From positions 1 to 64,000 of the forward strand of contig NZ_JAWDXO010000005.1 in assembly GCF_032477075.1 (NCBI RefSeq): a stretch of DNA of 64,000 bases, in the 5' to 3' direction. Position 1 is the stretch's first letter, and the number at the start of each line of letters is the position of its first letter. A model generated the notes under the pieces. That model saw only the letters and a list, made by a program, of their open reading frames with translations. It did not search any database and was not told the DNA's origin. Below, in pieces: positions 17,955 to 27,322 of this stretch. The DNA is from Fusobacterium sp. Its GTDB lineage: Bacteria; Fusobacteriota; Fusobacteriia; Fusobacteriales; Fusobacteriaceae. The translations under genes and the position numbers were made by a program.

Positions 17955-19022
17955 TTATAAATCTGATAGATTTTTTATTATTCCGCAGGCTTTATAATTA
18001 TTCAAAGGATAATATTCTATAGGGACATTTTTCTCTTGAGCTAATCTATATAAATGTTGTAAAACAGGATCATTTTTATACTTTTCACTTATTAGAAGCT
18101 TCCAAGGAACTCTTCTGAGCAATACTCTAGTAGCCTCTCCTATGCCAGGTTTTATAAAATTAATCTCTTTTATTCCGAATTGTTCTCCAATATTTAAAAC
18201 TTCTTCAATACCATTTTTATCTGTTGCATTATTTACATTTTTTATATTAAAATCAAAATGCTTTTCTACTTCTTTTATAAATTCATAAGAAACATCTTCC
18301 TTTATTAAATCTGAATAATAAACTGCCCCATGAAAATCATTTCCAGTGATTATATCCTTTCTTAAAAAAGTTCTGCTGATAAGACCTGAAACTGTACTGT
18401 TAAGACACGAACTTGGAATCAATATATCTTCATGTGTTCCACATAATTCTGTAATATTGGCAGGATCTGATAACACTGCAAGTTCTGGAGATACTCCTTT
18501 ATAATTTTCAAGAGATTTTTTTAATTCTGTAAGGATTGCTCCCTTTCCTATCCAGCCATCTACAAACTGAATATCTTCTGCTTTGTGGTTTTCAAGAATA
18601 TATTTCATTGCATTATGGTCTATTTCTTTTCCTCTGATTATTGATATAGAATAATGTTTAAGATTTTTCATTCCATATTTTTTATTGAGATAATGTTTTA
18701 TTAATATTCCAATAGGAATCCCAGCTCTTGCCAGAGAAACTAATACTAGATTTTCTCCTTTTGCTTTATATATTTTTTCTGCTGTAAGACATACTGCTTC
18801 TGCTGTTTGTTTTGAATAATTTTTTAAAGCTATGTCATACATTTCAATATATTTTTTAGTAGGTTTGTATTCTACAGGAAGCATTTCAGAGTAATGTGTT
18901 CCTTCCTGTATTTTTTTTTCCCTCTCTTCAGTTGACATAGGTATTACCATATTGGTAATATCTTTCAATAATAGAATTACATCTTCAGTATTATAAGAAG
19001 TTTTCAATCTAAACCACTCCAT
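17955..19022 (-). CDS. StiP-family phosphoribosyltransferase-like protein with Pelota-type C-terminus
   Basis: A 355-aa protein. The N-terminal two thirds match the family annotated as cysteine protease StiP (PF11202), which Aravind and co-workers reinterpreted as a phosphoribosyltransferase fold: LVLVSLARAGIPIGILIKHYL (phosphate-loop region), HYSISIIRGKEIDHNAM and FVDGWIGKGAI. The last 75 residues (GIGEATRVLLRRVPWKLLI...IEYYPLNNYKACGII) resemble a Pelota/L7Ae RNA-binding domain. Its start overlaps the upstream TRSP gene by 19 bases, implying coupled translation; no separate ribosome site is visible. Confidence 0.8.
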   Translation of the reverse strand: MEWFRLKTSYNTEDVILLLKDITNMVIPMSTEEREKKIQEGTHYSEMLPVEYKPTKKYIEMYDIALKNYSKQTAEAVCLTAEKIYKAKGENLVLVSLARAGIPIGILIKHYLNKKYGMKNLKHYSISIIRGKEIDHNAMKYILENHKAEDIQFVDGWIGKGAILTELKKSLENYKGVSPELAVLSDPANITELCGTHEDILIPSSCLNSTVSGLISRTFLRKDIITGNDFHGAVYYSDLIKEDVSYEFIKEVEKHFDFNIKNVNNATDKNGIEEVLNIGEQFGIKEINFIKPGIGEATRVLLRRVPWKLLISEKYKNDPVLQHLYRLAQEKNVPIEYYPLNNYKACGIIKNLSDL

Positions 19023-20146
19023 TGAAATATAGATATGTCATTACAATCATATTCCTTCAAGGCAGCAATCAAACTTTCTATTCCTTTACCTTTGGTTGAT
19101 TTTGAATCATGAATAATAATAACTTTATCATATTTCTTCAAATTATATAAATACACTGTTCTATTTTCATCATAAATACTTCTTAACTCATGCCTTAAGT
19201 AAAGAGGATAGCCTTTTTCTCCACTTGGAAGAATAGGACTTCTGGTAACAGCATGAAATTTTACCTCATTACATTTGTATTCTTTTTCAATTTTTTCTCC
19301 TGTTATCATAGCTGGATACATAAATTCTTCCACTCCCAGTACAAGAACATCTTTATTTTCAAATTCTTCTTTTTTTAATTCTTTTGTTATCAATTCAGCC
19401 AGTTTATTACAGCTTTTTTCATATACTCTGCTGTCTATTCCTAATTTAGCATCTATATACTTATTTAAGGAATATTCTTTAATAAAAAAATCTTCTGAAA
19501 ACTTCAGATCATATTTTCTTTCATTTTCATAACTGTATTTGTTTAATTGATCATCATAGTTTTCTGCTGATAGTTTTATTTCATATATACATTCTATTTG
19601 AGATTCATTAAATTTCTCCATATTTTTCTTATTCATTCCATTGAGTATAGAAATTACTCCGAAATTCAATTTCTTTTTTGAATATTGCTCTTCTAAAATA
19701 TTTTTTATGCTCCAAATAGTATTCCCTGTGGTTATCTCATCCTCTGCAAATATTATTCTATCAGCTTCTTCAATCATTTCTTTTAAATTATTTTTTACAA
19801 GCTTTTGTTCTGTAGCATGGCTATGAGTCTCAGAAAAAAATATATATTCACTGTTTTTTACTGTTTCTCTAGTAGTATGTATATATTTTGTTCCTTCTAG
19901 ACATTGAGATGCTATAGCTGCACCAATAGCAGTAGCTGTTTCTGCAAAACCTATAACTAATAATTTTTCATTTGGATATTTATCAATTAATTTACAAGCT
20001 AACTTTTTAAATAATTCTAATGCTGCTGTTGGACTTACAGGTATATGTTTCCCTTGCAGAGGATTTATCAAAAGAAATGTTCTCTTGTTATTATTATCTC
20101 TTTTAGCTACTTTTACAAGATCCTCTTTACTATATGTTTTCTGCAT
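19004..20146 (-). CDS. Phosphoribosyltransferase with C-terminal TRSP domain
   Basis: A 380-aa protein. The N-terminal half is a phosphoribosyltransferase (PRTase_2 type): LLVIGFAETATAIGAAIA as the first loop and RIIFAEDEITTGNTI as the PRPP-binding signature (residues about 135-150). The C-terminal half (DVLVLGVEEFMYPAM, THAVTRSPILPSGEKGYPL-like block, TVYLYNLKKYDKVIIIHDSKS) is the TRSP domain. In Ter operons this enzyme pairs with StiP, and the two are proposed to build or transfer a ribosyl group on an unknown metabolite. Only three bases separate it from the lyase gene upstream. Confidence 0.82.
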   Translation of the reverse strand: MQKTYSKEDLVKVAKRDNNNKRTFLLINPLQGKHIPVSPTAALELFKKLACKLIDKYPNEKLLVIGFAETATAIGAAIASQCLEGTKYIHTTRETVKNSEYIFFSETHSHATEQKLVKNNLKEMIEEADRIIFAEDEITTGNTIWSIKNILEEQYSKKKLNFGVISILNGMNKKNMEKFNESQIECIYEIKLSAENYDDQLNKYSYENERKYDLKFSEDFFIKEYSLNKYIDAKLGIDSRVYEKSCNKLAELITKELKKEEFENKDVLVLGVEEFMYPAMITGEKIEKEYKCNEVKFHAVTRSPILPSGEKGYPLYLRHELRSIYDENRTVYLYNLKKYDKVIIIHDSKSTKGKGIESLIAALKEYDCNDISIFQWSGLD

Positions 20147-20149
20147 TTT

Positions 20150-21124
20150 TCATTTCACTCCATATGTTTCTGCTAATACCATTATCTTTTCAGCCCATTT
20201 TAAATGAACTTTTACTTCATTCATTCTTTCACCAGAATTGCTTTTTCCTACAGCTAGTACATTATTTTTCCAGCTTATTATTTCAAGTGCATCTTCATAA
20301 TCTGATTTATCTACTATTAAATTATCATTTACTACAGCTATTTGATTAGGATGAATGACAGTTTTTCCTATAAATCCATTAATTTTATCTAATTGAATTT
20401 CTTTTGCTAATCCTGTTTTCCATTCATCATTTTTACTGGCAAAATATTCCCATACAGGACCAGAAACTACATATTCTCTTGAAAAAACAGTAAGAATATC
20501 ACTCAATATATTTCTCACTGGAGTAATATCATAAATACTTTGGCTATAATTACGACGTACTTTGAATTCTTTGCAGAAATCATTTCCTCCTACTCTTATA
20601 TTAAGTACCATTTCCTTTACATCATTAATTTTCTTTTTAAGTTTATACAAATATTCACTTCTAGTATTTAATTCAATAATTTCTGAACTTTCAAGTATAG
20701 GCATCATATATATTATTTTTTCAATTCCTTTATTGATTTCTTTCATATATGAATTGTATTCATCTGCACATTCCAAAGAATATTTTGGAAAAATAAAACC
20801 TGTAAATAGACTGCTATATTCCTTTATTCTTGTGAACATATTCAATATTTGTTCAGGTTTTCTAACCCTAATAAATATTTTGGGATAGTTATTCCATTGA
20901 GGATTATTTTTTTTATATGCATCTAATTCTCTGAATGTTTTTACTATTTGTTCTTCAGCTTCTTCTACAATATCATCACTTATAGCATCTTCTAAACAAA
21001 GAGAAAGGGAAAACTTGTCTTTAATCTTTTTTTCTATTATCATTTCAGATATTTTATCATTGATAGCAGGTGAATACATTAATGCACCAACTGTATAAGC
21101 CATTTTTTCTCTATTATCTAACAT
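20150..21124 (-). CDS. HpcH/HpaI-like C-C bond lyase of the Ter module
   Basis: A 324-aa protein of the citrate lyase beta / HpcH aldolase superfamily (C-C_Bond_Lyase, PF15617). LSLCLEDAISDDIVEEAEE near residue 42 holds the acidic metal ligand, NYPKIFIRVRKPEQI the substrate Arg, YMMPILESSEII and LNIRVGGNDFCKEFKVRR the central active-site strands, and GFIGKTVIHPNQIAVVN the conserved C-terminal strand. GGAGG precedes ATG. It probably makes or cleaves a carbon-carbon bond in the Ter-linked pathway; the substrate is unknown. Confidence 0.85.
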   Translation of the reverse strand: MLDNREKMAYTVGALMYSPAINDKISEMIIEKKIKDKFSLSLCLEDAISDDIVEEAEEQIVKTFRELDAYKKNNPQWNNYPKIFIRVRKPEQILNMFTRIKEYSSLFTGFIFPKYSLECADEYNSYMKEINKGIEKIIYMMPILESSEIIELNTRSEYLYKLKKKINDVKEMVLNIRVGGNDFCKEFKVRRNYSQSIYDITPVRNILSDILTVFSREYVVSGPVWEYFASKNDEWKTGLAKEIQLDKINGFIGKTVIHPNQIAVVNDNLIVDKSDYEDALEIISWKNNVLAVGKSNSGERMNEVKVHLKWAEKIMVLAETYGVK

Positions 21125-21161
21125 TAATTTCCTCCAAATAACTTTTCTATTTTAATATTTT

Positions 21162-21818
21162 TTAATCTTTGCTACCTTCTTGCCATTTGAATCCCCAACC
21201 ATATTGTTTATCACATTCTTGATGCCCTTTATGAAATGTAACTAGTTTTTTTACTGTTATTGAATCTTTACCATCAAATAATAACTCAGCTATTGCACAG
21301 AAATTTCTATGATCACTCTGTTTTCCCATTTCTACAACTATGCTTTCATTTCCAGGAACTTGAACTGTAACTACAGCATTTGTTGCAGTCCAATTAGGAG
21401 CCCCTTCATATATGAAAGTATATATAATTATTTTACGAATACTATTTATTCCTTTAGGATTTACATAGATATTTTCTCCAGATTCTCCTCCTGCATTTCC
21501 CCTGTCATCTCCCTTATGCCAAATGAATGGAGCATTGCTATAGCACCCTTGATTTGTTCTTTGATCTCTGCTTCCTCCTCTTCCTTGAGAAAATTGCAAT
21601 CCATCAATTATCATTTTTTCCCCATTGTTGAGTTCATAATAACATCCTAAATCTAAGTCTATTTCTTGATTCCCACCTAAAAGAGAGGCCAAAAATCCTT
21701 TCTTTTTAGGTTCTTGAGACCAATTTAGATTAATTACTATTTCCTGTTTTCCTGCCATATCTTCTTTGCTCAAACTTATCTTGTGTTGGTCTCCAAATTT
21801 TTCTAATTTTACTGCCAT
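21162..21818 (-). CDS. TerA-like protein of the TerD superfamily
   Basis: A 218-aa member of the TerD fold. It has IVINLNWSQ and EIDLDLGCYYEL, then the long loop WHKGDDRGNAGGESGENIYVNP, which is the pattern of TerA rather than TerD, and a C-terminal SDHRNFCAIAELLFDGKDSITVKKLVTF. The GDGDDE calcium loop of TerD is replaced by GDDRGNAGGESGE. It overlaps the protease gene by 10 bases and sits second in the operon, as TerA-like genes often do. Confidence 0.8.
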   Translation of the reverse strand: MAVKLEKFGDQHKISLSKEDMAGKQEIVINLNWSQEPKKKGFLASLLGGNQEIDLDLGCYYELNNGEKMIIDGLQFSQGRGGSRDQRTNQGCYSNAPFIWHKGDDRGNAGGESGENIYVNPKGINSIRKIIIYTFIYEGAPNWTATNAVVTVQVPGNESIVVEMGKQSDHRNFCAIAELLFDGKDSITVKKLVTFHKGHQECDKQYGWGFKWQEGSKD

Positions 21819-23233
21819 TTTCTTCCCCCTTCATTATTTTTTTCTATAATAAAACCTTTGATAAAACTAAGTATTGTTTTATGTTCCACAGCCAAGTTTA
21901 TATTCTGACCTTTATCAAATCCTGCTGTAATTATTCCTATTAATTTCCCATTTAAATCTAAGAGAGCTCCTCCAGAGCTTCCATGGGAAATAGGTGCTGT
22001 AAATTGTATCATATACAAATCATCTATCATACGAAATCCTGATATTATTCCATCAGAAACAGAATTAAAAAGACCTAGTGGACTTCCAATTGCTATTACT
22101 TTTTGACCTCTTACCAGTTCTCTAGTATCTTGATAAAGTTTAATGTATTTATGAGCTTTTTCTATTTTTATTATCGCTAAATCATTTAAATCATGGTATT
22201 TAACAATTTCATTAGTGAAATATATCTTATCATCATTTTCCAGCTGTACTCCAAAATAATATCCATTTGAAATAACATGAAAATTTGTGAGAATATTCCC
22301 TTTATCATTGATAATAACTCCTGACCCAGTTTTAATACACTCTTTTTTTCTGTTAAATACACTTATCATCACAACAGATGAAGCTAATGTTGCAAGTTTT
22401 TCATATGATACTTCTTTTGTTTCGTTTTCTTTTATCTGTTCTATTATCTCCTTTGATTCATTTCTTTTTAAATTGACTTTAATCATATTGCTGCTTTCTT
22501 CAGCCTGATTAATTTTAACTTGATTTTTTGTGTTTTTTAATAATAAATCTTCAATAGAAATATCTATTTTTTTACTATTTGCTTCTTCATATGAAGAGGA
22601 TAGTTTTAATAAATTTTCTGGTATATTAATTTTTTTCTTTTCTGAATCTAAGCAAACTATGTCACAGCCTAAAAGAACTAACATATATAAAAATAGATAC
22701 TCTTGAAGTTTTAATTCTCCCATATATATTACTTTAGAAAAATTTTTTATTTCTTCTGTATTTTTAAATATTTTGGGAAAATATTTTTCTATCCAATATA
22801 GAAGCTTAATCCCAAAATTTTTTGTTATTGATTCATTTTGATTTTTTATATTAAAATATATTTCAATTATTTTTCTATATGCTTCTTTTGCAGTATATTC
22901 CCAACAATTATCTTGAAATTTAAACGGGAACTTTAAATCAATTAATTTTTCAATATTATGGTATGATAAATTTTTCCATTCCTCATAGATTACAGAATAC
23001 TTTTCAACTAAATTGCTTGCTATAAAGTTATCTAAACTTTTTTCTATAAAAACTTCTGATAAAAGCCCCATAATTTCTTCCACGTAAGTTTTCTCACTTT
23101 TTATTCCAATATATCTAAAAAAATAGACATCTTTTTTATAATTAAAAAAACGTCCTGAAATATTTTTAAAAGATAAAATAGAAGTTAAAGCTATTGGATT
23201 TATTCTAACTTCTAATTTTTGTATTTGTTTCAT
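21809..23233 (-). CDS. YceG-like domain fused to a trypsin-type serine protease
   Basis: A 474-aa two-part protein and first gene of the Ter operon. Residues 280-465 form a chymotrypsin-fold S1C protease with an intact triad: His319 (TNFHVIS), Asp351 (LNDLAIIKI) and Ser420 (GSSGGALL). There is no signal peptide and no PDZ domain, so it should be cytoplasmic. Residues 1-215 match the repeated unit of the YceG protein of the same operon (Trp147, Gly172, Glu178, Asp191 with the same spacing). The ATG lacks a strong ribosome site; AGGGGGAAG lies 32 bases upstream. Its partner or target is unknown. Confidence 0.8.
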   Translation of the reverse strand: MKQIQKLEVRINPIALTSILSFKNISGRFFNYKKDVYFFRYIGIKSEKTYVEEIMGLLSEVFIEKSLDNFIASNLVEKYSVIYEEWKNLSYHNIEKLIDLKFPFKFQDNCWEYTAKEAYRKIIEIYFNIKNQNESITKNFGIKLLYWIEKYFPKIFKNTEEIKNFSKVIYMGELKLQEYLFLYMLVLLGCDIVCLDSEKKKINIPENLLKLSSSYEEANSKKIDISIEDLLLKNTKNQVKINQAEESSNMIKVNLKRNESKEIIEQIKENETKEVSYEKLATLASSVVMISVFNRKKECIKTGSGVIINDKGNILTNFHVISNGYYFGVQLENDDKIYFTNEIVKYHDLNDLAIIKIEKAHKYIKLYQDTRELVRGQKVIAIGSPLGLFNSVSDGIISGFRMIDDLYMIQFTAPISHGSSGGALLDLNGKLIGIITAGFDKGQNINLAVEHKTILSFIKGFIIEKNNEGGRKWQ

Positions 23234-23560
23234 AATTTTTGCTGAATAAATAACTGTCTATCAGCTTCCCCCTTTTTTAATAATATAAATTTTCAATTGT
23301 AACAAAGTCATTGAATAATTATGATAGAAAATGTTGCTAATCACAGTGTTTTGTTTCAGCTTGTATTAATGTTATTACACATAAATAATACCATAAAAAG
23401 TATTTATTTCAAAATAATAAATTCATTAGAACTTGGATTAATAAAAAATTTCAAACAAAGATTTAAAGGTAAACTATAGTTAACATAATAAAAATTTATT
23501 TTAAAGGATTTTTTAATAAAATATTATATTAGTAAAAAATTAATAATTTAAATACCTTAG

Positions 23561-23601
23561 CAAATAAAAAGATTGTTATAAATTAATAATTTATAACAAT
23601 C
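23561..23601 (-). terminator. Terminator of pgi, possibly bidirectional
   Basis: A perfect 14-bp stem, GATTGTTATAAATT (571-584 of this kilobase) with its reverse complement (588-601), is followed on the minus strand by TTTTTATTTG. It sits 15 bases after the pgi stop. The upstream gap 23234-23560 is AT-rich; it must contain the Ter operon promoter, but I cannot name a convincing -35/-10 pair. Confidence 0.75.
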
Positions 23602-23615
23602 TCTTTATTTTTTTA

Positions 23616-24968
23616 CTATTTATTTTCCAATCTTTTATTCAATATTTCAGCTTCTTTTTCATATCCTTTTTTTCCAAGAAGAGCAAACATATTAGCCTTA
23701 TAAGACTCTACTCCAGGTTGATTAAAAGGATTCACTCCTAAAAGATATCCACTGATTCCACAGGCTTTCTCAAAGAAATAGAACAAATATCCAAGATGAA
23801 ATGGTGTAGCTTCAGGTATATTTACTACCAGATTTGGTACTCCTCCATCTACATGAGCCAGAAGTGTTCCTTGTGACGCTTTTTTATTTACAAAATCCAT
23901 TCCTTTTCCCTTTAAATAATTAAGACCATCTAAGTCAACAGCTTCTTCTTCTATAGTAATATCTTTTTCTGGAGTTCCAATAAGTACAGCTGTTTCAAAT
24001 AATTCTCTTCTTCCATCTTGTATATATTGACCCATTGAATGAAGATCAGTACTGAAATCTGCTGCTGCTGGGAAAAGTCCTTTTCCATCTTTTCCTTCTG
24101 ATTCTCCAAATAGTTGTTTCCACCATTCCCCAAGATAATGAAGTCTTGGTTCATAATTAATTAACATTTCAATATTCTTTCCTTTTCTGTTAAGAATATT
24201 TCTGATAGCAGCATATTTATAACAATCATTTTCTTCAAATGGAGATGTATAAGCATTTTGAGCGGCTCTTGCTCCTTCCATTAATTCATCAATATTCACT
24301 CCACTGCATGCAATTGGAAGAAGCCCTACTGGTGTAAGTACAGAAAATCTTCCTCCTACATCATCAGGAATAACAAAAGCTTCATATCCTTCTTCATCAG
24401 CAAGCTTTTTCAATGCTCCTTTAGATTTATCAGTAGTAGCATATATTCTGCTCTTTGCTCCATCTTTTCCATATTTTTCTTCAATATGTTTTTTTAACAC
24501 TCTGAAAGCTATTGCAGGTTCTGTAGTAGTTCCTGACTTAGATATAACATTGATAGAAAAATCTTTCCCTTCTAATACATCTAAAAGATGTGAAAGATAT
24601 GTTCCAGAAATATTATTTCCTACATAGTATATTTCTGGTGCATTTCTCTTTTCTTTTGAAAGACTGTTGTAAAAAGTATGAGAAAGAAAATCAATAGCTG
24701 CTCTTGCCCCTAAATATGATCCCCCTATTCCTACTACAAGAAGTACATCTGAATCTTTTTTAATTTTTTCTGCTGCTGCTTTTATCCTTTGAAATTCCTC
24801 TTTGTTATAGTTAGTAGGCAGCTCTATCCACCCTAGATAGTCATTTCCTGCTCCTGTTTTTTCATTTAAAAATTTCTCTGCTACAGCTACCTGTTCCTTC
24901 ATCATAACAAGCTCAGCTTCATTAAAAAATCCCAATGCTTTTGAATAATCCAATGACAGTTTTTCCAT
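23616..24968 (-). CDS. pgi: Glucose-6-phosphate isomerase
   Basis: A 450-aa glycolytic enzyme interconverting glucose-6-phosphate and fructose-6-phosphate. Marks are VVGIGGSYLGARA (sugar-phosphate loop), NVISKSGTTTEPAIAF, DDVGGRFSVLTPVGLLP (signature) and FGESEGKDGKGLFPA. The length fits the shorter bacterial form. It lies 28 bases downstream of a small SLH-protein gene and ends in its own terminator. Confidence 0.96.
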   Translation of the reverse strand: MEKLSLDYSKALGFFNEAELVMMKEQVAVAEKFLNEKTGAGNDYLGWIELPTNYNKEEFQRIKAAAEKIKKDSDVLLVVGIGGSYLGARAAIDFLSHTFYNSLSKEKRNAPEIYYVGNNISGTYLSHLLDVLEGKDFSINVISKSGTTTEPAIAFRVLKKHIEEKYGKDGAKSRIYATTDKSKGALKKLADEEGYEAFVIPDDVGGRFSVLTPVGLLPIACSGVNIDELMEGARAAQNAYTSPFEENDCYKYAAIRNILNRKGKNIEMLINYEPRLHYLGEWWKQLFGESEGKDGKGLFPAAADFSTDLHSMGQYIQDGRRELFETAVLIGTPEKDITIEEEAVDLDGLNYLKGKGMDFVNKKASQGTLLAHVDGGVPNLVVNIPEATPFHLGYLFYFFEKACGISGYLLGVNPFNQPGVESYKANMFALLGKKGYEKEAEILNKRLENK

Positions 24969-24996
24969 TTTGTTTCCTCCCTGTTTATTACCTTAT

Positions 24997-25434
24997 CTAT
25001 TTCTTATTTTCTAGTTTCTCTATTCTTAATTTAAGCTGTTCTATTATAATTTCATTTTCATTTACTCTCTTTTTAAGAAGTTCCACTGTTTCATTTATAT
25101 TGTCTATTTTAGAGTTATAAGTTTTTGTATCAAATCCAATTTTATTCAATTCCTTAGAAAATTCAAGTATCAAAGCTTCCAGTATATTCAAATCCTCTTT
25201 GTTTGCTTTTTCCAATTCTACTTTATCCAGCAGTTTTGAAAGATCATATGCAAACTCATATCTAGATACAGAATCCTCTCCATTGAATTTATATGAATTT
25301 TCTTTTATTATTCCCTTTTTCACAAGATTTTCTACTGAGGAATATGCCCAATGTTCTTTGTTAAGATCTTCATAACCTAAAGCTGCAAATCCTATATTGA
25401 AAATCATGAAATTCCCTATTAATATTTTCTTCAA
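24997..25434 (-). CDS. Small exported SLH-domain / coiled-coil protein
   Basis: A 145-aa protein with an N-terminal signal peptide (to about residue 19), one S-layer-homology domain (YEDLNKEHWAYSSVENLVKKGIIKE...SVSRYEFAYDLSKLL, residues 21-73), and a long helical C-terminus with heptads (INETVELLKKRVNENEIIIEQLKLRIEKLE). This is the front end of the SLH-plus-coiled-coil outer-membrane tether proteins of diderms, but no beta-barrel follows. It may be a small tether or periplasmic spacer. It is upstream of pgi in the same direction. Confidence 0.75.
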   Translation of the reverse strand: MKKILIGNFMIFNIGFAALGYEDLNKEHWAYSSVENLVKKGIIKENSYKFNGEDSVSRYEFAYDLSKLLDKVELEKANKEDLNILEALILEFSKELNKIGFDTKTYNSKIDNINETVELLKKRVNENEIIIEQLKLRIEKLENKK

Positions 25435-25718
25435 AATCTTGATTTTCTCTCACCTCTTCCTGCATAATTTCTGAATAATCCTCTTATTTAAAAATCATTT
25501 TAAATAGTTATATTCTACTTTCAGTATACCACAATGACCCCCTGCTTACAATGAAAATCAGAGTAAAAAATTCCCATTTACCATTAACTATCAAAATATA
25601 TCATTGTAAATCAAATTTTTTAATTTTTTTTAAAAATTTAAAATTTAGTTGACGTCATAAAAAAATAGTGATAACTTATTTTATAATTATTTTTATCAAA
25701 TAAAAAAGGATGAAATTT

Positions 25719-27053
25719 ATGGAAAAAAATTTTACATCTAAAGATGTATTCAAGATGTCAATACCAATTTTTGTAGAATTATTACTCCAGCTCCTAGTAG
25801 GAAATGTAGACCAGTTTATGTTGAGTCATTATTCTCAAAATGCTGTGGCTGCAATTGGAAATGGAAATCAAATTATGAACGTTGTTATAATAGTTCTCAA
25901 TGTAATGAGTATTGCTACTACTGTCCTTATTTCTCAATATCTAGGTGCAGGTGATAAAAGAAGAATAAATGAAGTTTGTAATGTATCCCTTGTTATTATA
26001 GGTACAATAAGTCTCATTACATCTTCTCTTATAATTGGATTTTATAAAGAAATATTTATCTGGCTGAAAGTTCCAGCTGCTATATTTGATGAAGCCTGCA
26101 GATATATTCTGATAGTTGGTTCATTCATAGTAATACAAGGATTTTATATGACTTTTGCTGCTATTCTCAGAAGTTTTGAAATGCTTAAACATGTCATGTG
26201 GACTGCTGCTGTTATGAATACTTTAAATATTATTGGAAATGCTATTCTTATCAATGGACTGTTTTTCTTTCCAAGATTAGGAATAACTGGGGCTGCTATT
26301 TCAACAAATATAAGCAAAGGTGTTGGTCTTGGAATACTTGTATATCTTTTTCTGAAAAAAACTGATGCAAAGCTTTCTTTTAAGTATATAACTCCATTTC
26401 CTATGCCGATTTTTAAAAGACTGCTTTCAATAGGAATTCCATCAGGTGGAGAAGCCCTTTCTTATAACTTATCTCAAATATATATTTTCAAATTTATCAA
26501 TATTTTTGGTACTGCTGTTATAGCTACAAAAGTTTATTGCAGTATGCTTGCAAATATTGCTTATGTTTACTCTATAGCTATTGCTGAAGCTTCTCAGATA
26601 GTTGTTGGATATCTGGCAGGTGCTAATCAATTAGATAAAATAAATAAAAGAGTTAAATCTACAATTATTGTTTCACTATGTTTTTCTCTCTCAATAACAT
26701 TTTTAATCTTTTTGAATAGTAACAGAATAATCGGAATATTCACTCATGATTCTGTTATTCTAGAACTTGGAAGACAGATAATTTTTATAGAAATCTTTCT
26801 TGAAATTGGACGTTCTGTTAATATAACAATGACAAAATGTTTGGTGGCTGTTGGAGATGTAAATTTTCCTGTTATAGTTGGAGTTATCTGTATGTGGTCT
26901 ATTGCTGTATTAGGGGGATATATTCTTGGAGTTAAAATGGGATATGGACTAATAGGTATCTGGATAGCTATGACATTAGATGAAGCTGTTCGTGCAGGAA
27001 TTTTTGTAATACGTTTCAAATCACAAAAATGGAGAAAAAAAATAAATATATAA
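25719..27053 (+). CDS. MATE-family multidrug/sodium antiporter
   Basis: A 444-aa integral membrane protein with about 12 hydrophobic segments in two halves. Typical features are DVFKMSIPIFVELLLQLLVGNVDQFMLSHYS at the N-terminus, AAIGNGNQIM, and a second-half IGIPSGGEALSYNLSQ. It should export cationic compounds using a Na+ or H+ gradient. I start it at 25719: AAAAGG is 9 bases before that ATG, whereas the ATG at 25710 overlaps it. It is monocistronic, with a terminator 77 bases downstream. Confidence 0.9.
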   Translation: MEKNFTSKDVFKMSIPIFVELLLQLLVGNVDQFMLSHYSQNAVAAIGNGNQIMNVVIIVLNVMSIATTVLISQYLGAGDKRRINEVCNVSLVIIGTISLITSSLIIGFYKEIFIWLKVPAAIFDEACRYILIVGSFIVIQGFYMTFAAILRSFEMLKHVMWTAAVMNTLNIIGNAILINGLFFFPRLGITGAAISTNISKGVGLGILVYLFLKKTDAKLSFKYITPFPMPIFKRLLSIGIPSGGEALSYNLSQIYIFKFINIFGTAVIATKVYCSMLANIAYVYSIAIAEASQIVVGYLAGANQLDKINKRVKSTIIVSLCFSLSITFLIFLNSNRIIGIFTHDSVILELGRQIIFIEIFLEIGRSVNITMTKCLVAVGDVNFPVIVGVICMWSIAVLGGYILGVKMGYGLIGIWIAMTLDEAVRAGIFVIRFKSQKWRKKINI

Positions 27054-27129
27054 ATAAAAAAGGAAAATAAAAATAATAGAGTATGAATATAGTATAATCT
27101 TTCCCCAAGATGTTTTATATATAGAAAAG

Positions 27130-27155
27130 GAGCTTCTTCCCCAGAAGCTCTTTTT
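27130..27155 (+). terminator. Terminator of the MATE gene
   Basis: Stem GAGCTTCT/AGAAGCTC with a five-base loop, followed by TTTTT. Confidence 0.85.
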
Positions 27156-27208
27156 CCTAATTAGAAATAATTTTTAATACTATATAAATTAAAGTATGGA
27201 GGTATTTA

Positions 27209-27322
27209 ATGAAGGGACTTATATTAATTTTAAGCATTTTTTTTATTTTTACATTTCTCTGCATGGGAACAGCCATATATATTTTTCTTTACTCTATGAG
27301 AATAGTGTTTTTATATCTGTAG
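27209..27322 (+). CDS. Possible small membrane peptide, 37 aa
   Basis: A 37-residue ORF starting MKGLILILSIFFIFTFLC after a TGGAGG ribosome site with 6-base spacing. Nearly the whole peptide is one hydrophobic helix, ending in a basic, aromatic tail. It lies after the MATE terminator, so it would need its own promoter; I see only a weak TATAAA 25 bases upstream. AT-rich DNA easily yields hydrophobic ORFs, so this may be chance. Confidence 0.35.
   Translation: MKGLILILSIFFIFTFLCMGTAIYIFLYSMRIVFLYL

Noticed and set aside
25651..25658. Perfect palindrome TGACGTCA upstream of the MATE gene
   Set aside because: Eight bases with no second copy at a promoter; overlaps a plausible -35 TTGACG, so it needs no operator to explain it.
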